Source of the DNA: Paenibacillus sanguinis 2301083 = DSM 16941
Lineage (GTDB): Bacteria; Bacillota; Bacilli; Paenibacillales; Paenibacillaceae
DNA length: 64,000 nucleotides
Assembly: GCF_000374825.1 (NCBI RefSeq)
Contig: NZ_KB895377.1
Location: forward strand, 186,001-250,000
Reading direction: 5' to 3'
Positions 62,543 through 64,000 of this stretch are shown here, piece by piece. How positions within the stretch are numbered: position 1 is the stretch's first letter; each line of letters begins with the position of its first letter. A model generated the notes under the pieces. That model saw nothing but the letters and a program-made list of their open reading frames with translations. It ran no database searches and was not told the DNA's origin. A program made the translations under genes and the position numbers.

Positions 62543-62553
62543 GGGGCACATCG

Positions 62554-63396
62554 ATGAGTGAAGGACGCAAAAGCAGGCTTTCTATGACGATAACCAAATA
62601 CTTCTTGCTGACAGTGACATTGCTGTTGTTTGTTGGCCCGTTGGTGTGGCTGCTTTCTACGATGATGAAGACCAAGGCGGAGACCTACAAGGTCCCTCCG
62701 GCTATACTTCCCGAGCAGCTGACATTTGAGGCCTTTGAACGATTATTCGCCGTACAGCCGTTGATGTGGCGCTGGATTCAAAACTCTTTCAGCATCTCCA
62801 TCATTGTCGTGATTGGCGTTGTTCTCTCCAGTTCGATCGTTGCTTATGGGTTTGCCAGGTTCAAGACCAAGTACAAAGACAAGCTGTTTTCGGTTGTACT
62901 CATCACTTTGATGATTCCGCCATCTATTATGATGATCCCATCCTATGTTTTGTACACGAAGCTTGGGTGGATCGACACCTGGCTGCCTCTGACCGTTCCA
63001 GCCTGGCTTGGAAGCGCATACTACATCTTCTTATTTCGTCAATTTTTCATGAGCATTCCTATGGAGCTGGACGAGGCGACTTATCTCGATGGCGGCAATC
63101 GCTGGACAGTCTATACCAGGGTCATCATGCCGTTGTCGAAGCCGATTATTATCACTACCGTTATTTTATCCTTCGTTAATTCCTGGCTTGATTTTCTGGG
63201 GCCCTTCCTGTACCTCAAGGACAATTTGAAGTTTACGCTCAGCGTTGGACTACAGTTGCTTATCGGACAGACCAGTCAGGATTTCCCGGCACTGGCGGCC
63301 GGAGCCTTCATCAGTATCATCCCGATCGGCCTGCTCTACTTCTTCGGTCAACGTTACATTGTTGAGGGGGTGGTGCTGACAGGAACCAAGGGATAA
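62554..63396 (+). CDS. Carbohydrate ABC transporter permease (MalG/UgpE, COG0395 type)
   Basis: The 280-residue protein has six membrane helices (YFLLTVTLLLFVGPLVWLLS first) and the EAA loop DEATYLDGGNRWTVYTRVIMPLSKP. It is the partner of the preceding permease. TTAGGGGGC precedes ATG 11 bases after the upstream stop. The binding protein follows 57 bases later. Confidence 0.9.
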   Translation: MSEGRKSRLSMTITKYFLLTVTLLLFVGPLVWLLSTMMKTKAETYKVPPAILPEQLTFEAFERLFAVQPLMWRWIQNSFSISIIVVIGVVLSSSIVAYGFARFKTKYKDKLFSVVLITLMIPPSIMMIPSYVLYTKLGWIDTWLPLTVPAWLGSAYYIFLFRQFFMSIPMELDEATYLDGGNRWTVYTRVIMPLSKPIIITTVILSFVNSWLDFLGPFLYLKDNLKFTLSVGLQLLIGQTSQDFPALAAGAFISIIPIGLLYFFGQRYIVEGVVLTGTKG

Positions 63397-63453
63397 CTCG
63401 GCTAAATCGTTGGTATTTTGTTGTTTCCATACTATCCATAGGGGGAATTTTGC

Positions 63454-64000
63454 ATGAAAACAAAGCGCAAATGGCTATTGGGGAGTTTGAGCCTGCTCTT
63501 GACTTTGGTTCTTAGTCTAACGGGCTGTTCCCAAGCAACAAATCAACCTGCGGCAGAGCCGAATAATTCCGCCGGAACGGGCGCTACTGCGGCTGAACCT
63601 GTAAGCATTACTTATTCCCAGTGGGGAACCGCCGAGGAATTGCAACGGGTGCAAGAACTGCTGGATCAATTTATGGAGGCCAATCCGGACATTAAGGTCA
63701 AGCTGGAAGGCAAGGATTGGGGCAGTTATTGGGACGGTCTGACAGCCAATGCGGCTGGCGGCACCCTTCCTGATGTGTTCAAGACAAGCTACGCGTACAT
63801 CGAAAAATATGCTGAACTGGGCATCTATAAGGAGCTGGACACCTTACTTGCAGACGGCGGATTCAATTTGGAAAACATCGATGGCAGTTTGCTTAGCCTG
63901 CATCAATATCAAGATAAACAGGTATCATTGCCAATAGACGGGAATGTCATTGTCTGGTATTACAATAAGGGCCTGTTCAATGATGCCGAACGGAATCCTA
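63454..64000 (+). CDS. Extracellular sugar-binding lipoprotein, 5' part
   Basis: The frame runs off the window; 182 residues are visible. The N terminus is a lipoprotein signal (LLGSLSLLLTLVLSLTGC, lipobox SLTGC) followed by a low-complexity linker and a family 1 binding-protein domain (SITYSQWGTAEELQRVQELL, FMEANPDIKVKLEGKDWGSYWDGL, GGTLPDVFKTSYAYIEKYAE). GGGGGAATTTTGC precedes ATG. It serves the two MalF/MalG-type permeases upstream. Confidence 0.92.
   Translation, partial: MKTKRKWLLGSLSLLLTLVLSLTGCSQATNQPAAEPNNSAGTGATAAEPVSITYSQWGTAEELQRVQELLDQFMEANPDIKVKLEGKDWGSYWDGLTANAAGGTLPDVFKTSYAYIEKYAELGIYKELDTLLADGGFNLENIDGSLLSLHQYQDKQVSLPIDGNVIVWYYNKGLFNDAERNP

Overview
The window reads as chromosomal DNA of a Paenibacillus-like soil Firmicute. 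The grounds are the strong AGGAGG ribosome sites with frequent TTG/GTG starts, the LplB/LplC-type sugar ABC importers without ATPases, the many sugar regulators (LacI, DeoR, GntR, AraC, ROK), and the Gram-positive control sites (Fur, BirA, CcpA cre, cat attenuator). No rRNA or other phylogenetic marker is present, so the genus is an inference.

Layout. 1-5.0 kb: 3' end of a GH88/105 hydrolase, a DUF2264 protein, a class 3 lipase, and a two-domain esterase behind a strong Fur box. 5.1-7.2 kb (minus): a chloramphenicol acetyltransferase (catA) with a translation-attenuation leader, flanked by remnants of a type B acetyltransferase and of a P-loop kinase, all downstream of a LacI regulator. 7.5-12.8 kb: fructan operon (two permeases, binding protein, GH32). 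12.9-16.7 kb: AT-rich patch with an IS5-like remnant, CsaA, tRNA-Leu(CAG), DJ-1/PfpI, APH-like and nucleotidyltransferase genes, closed by a decayed copy of the tRNA-Leu 3' half. 16.7-22.7 kb: DeoR regulator and L-rhamnose operon (fucO, rhaB, rhaA, rhaD). 22.9-25.3 kb: feoA and a feoB split into two overlapping genes. 25.5-30.7 kb: RhaT-like symporter, GntR regulator, hexuronate operon uxuA-uxuB-eda with promoter and operators. 30.8-35.2 kb: small membrane proteins, a copper-amine-oxidase-N protein, an AraC regulator, a LuxR-tail remnant, a membrane-anchored hydrolase.

35.4-43.6 kb is the most unusual part: a BirA operator followed by ten tightly packed genes. They are bioY, acyl-CoA ligase, thiolase, two hot-dog dehydratase subunits, FabG-like reductase, two ECF ATPases, EcfT and a FabK-like flavoprotein. 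Together they would give a full ECF biotin importer plus every step of a CoA-linked two-carbon elongation cycle, under apparent biotin control. I infer a pimelate-forming or pimelate-salvaging route.

43.7-50.4 kb: ROK regulator, paired half-size chromate transporters, POT transporter plus GH36 alpha-galactosidase with a cre site. 50.4-56.3 kb: an unrecognised HExxH metallopeptidase, an AraC regulator, a 265-bp structured inverted-repeat element, a GH127 beta-L-arabinofuranosidase and an M24 peptidase. 56.5-64 kb: two further sugar importer operons, the second with a Gfo/Idh/MocA oxidoreductase and a cre site; the window ends inside its binding protein. The carbohydrate genes as a set (GH88, rhamnose, uronate, arabinose and galactose functions) fit growth on pectin/rhamnogalacturonan and other plant polymers.
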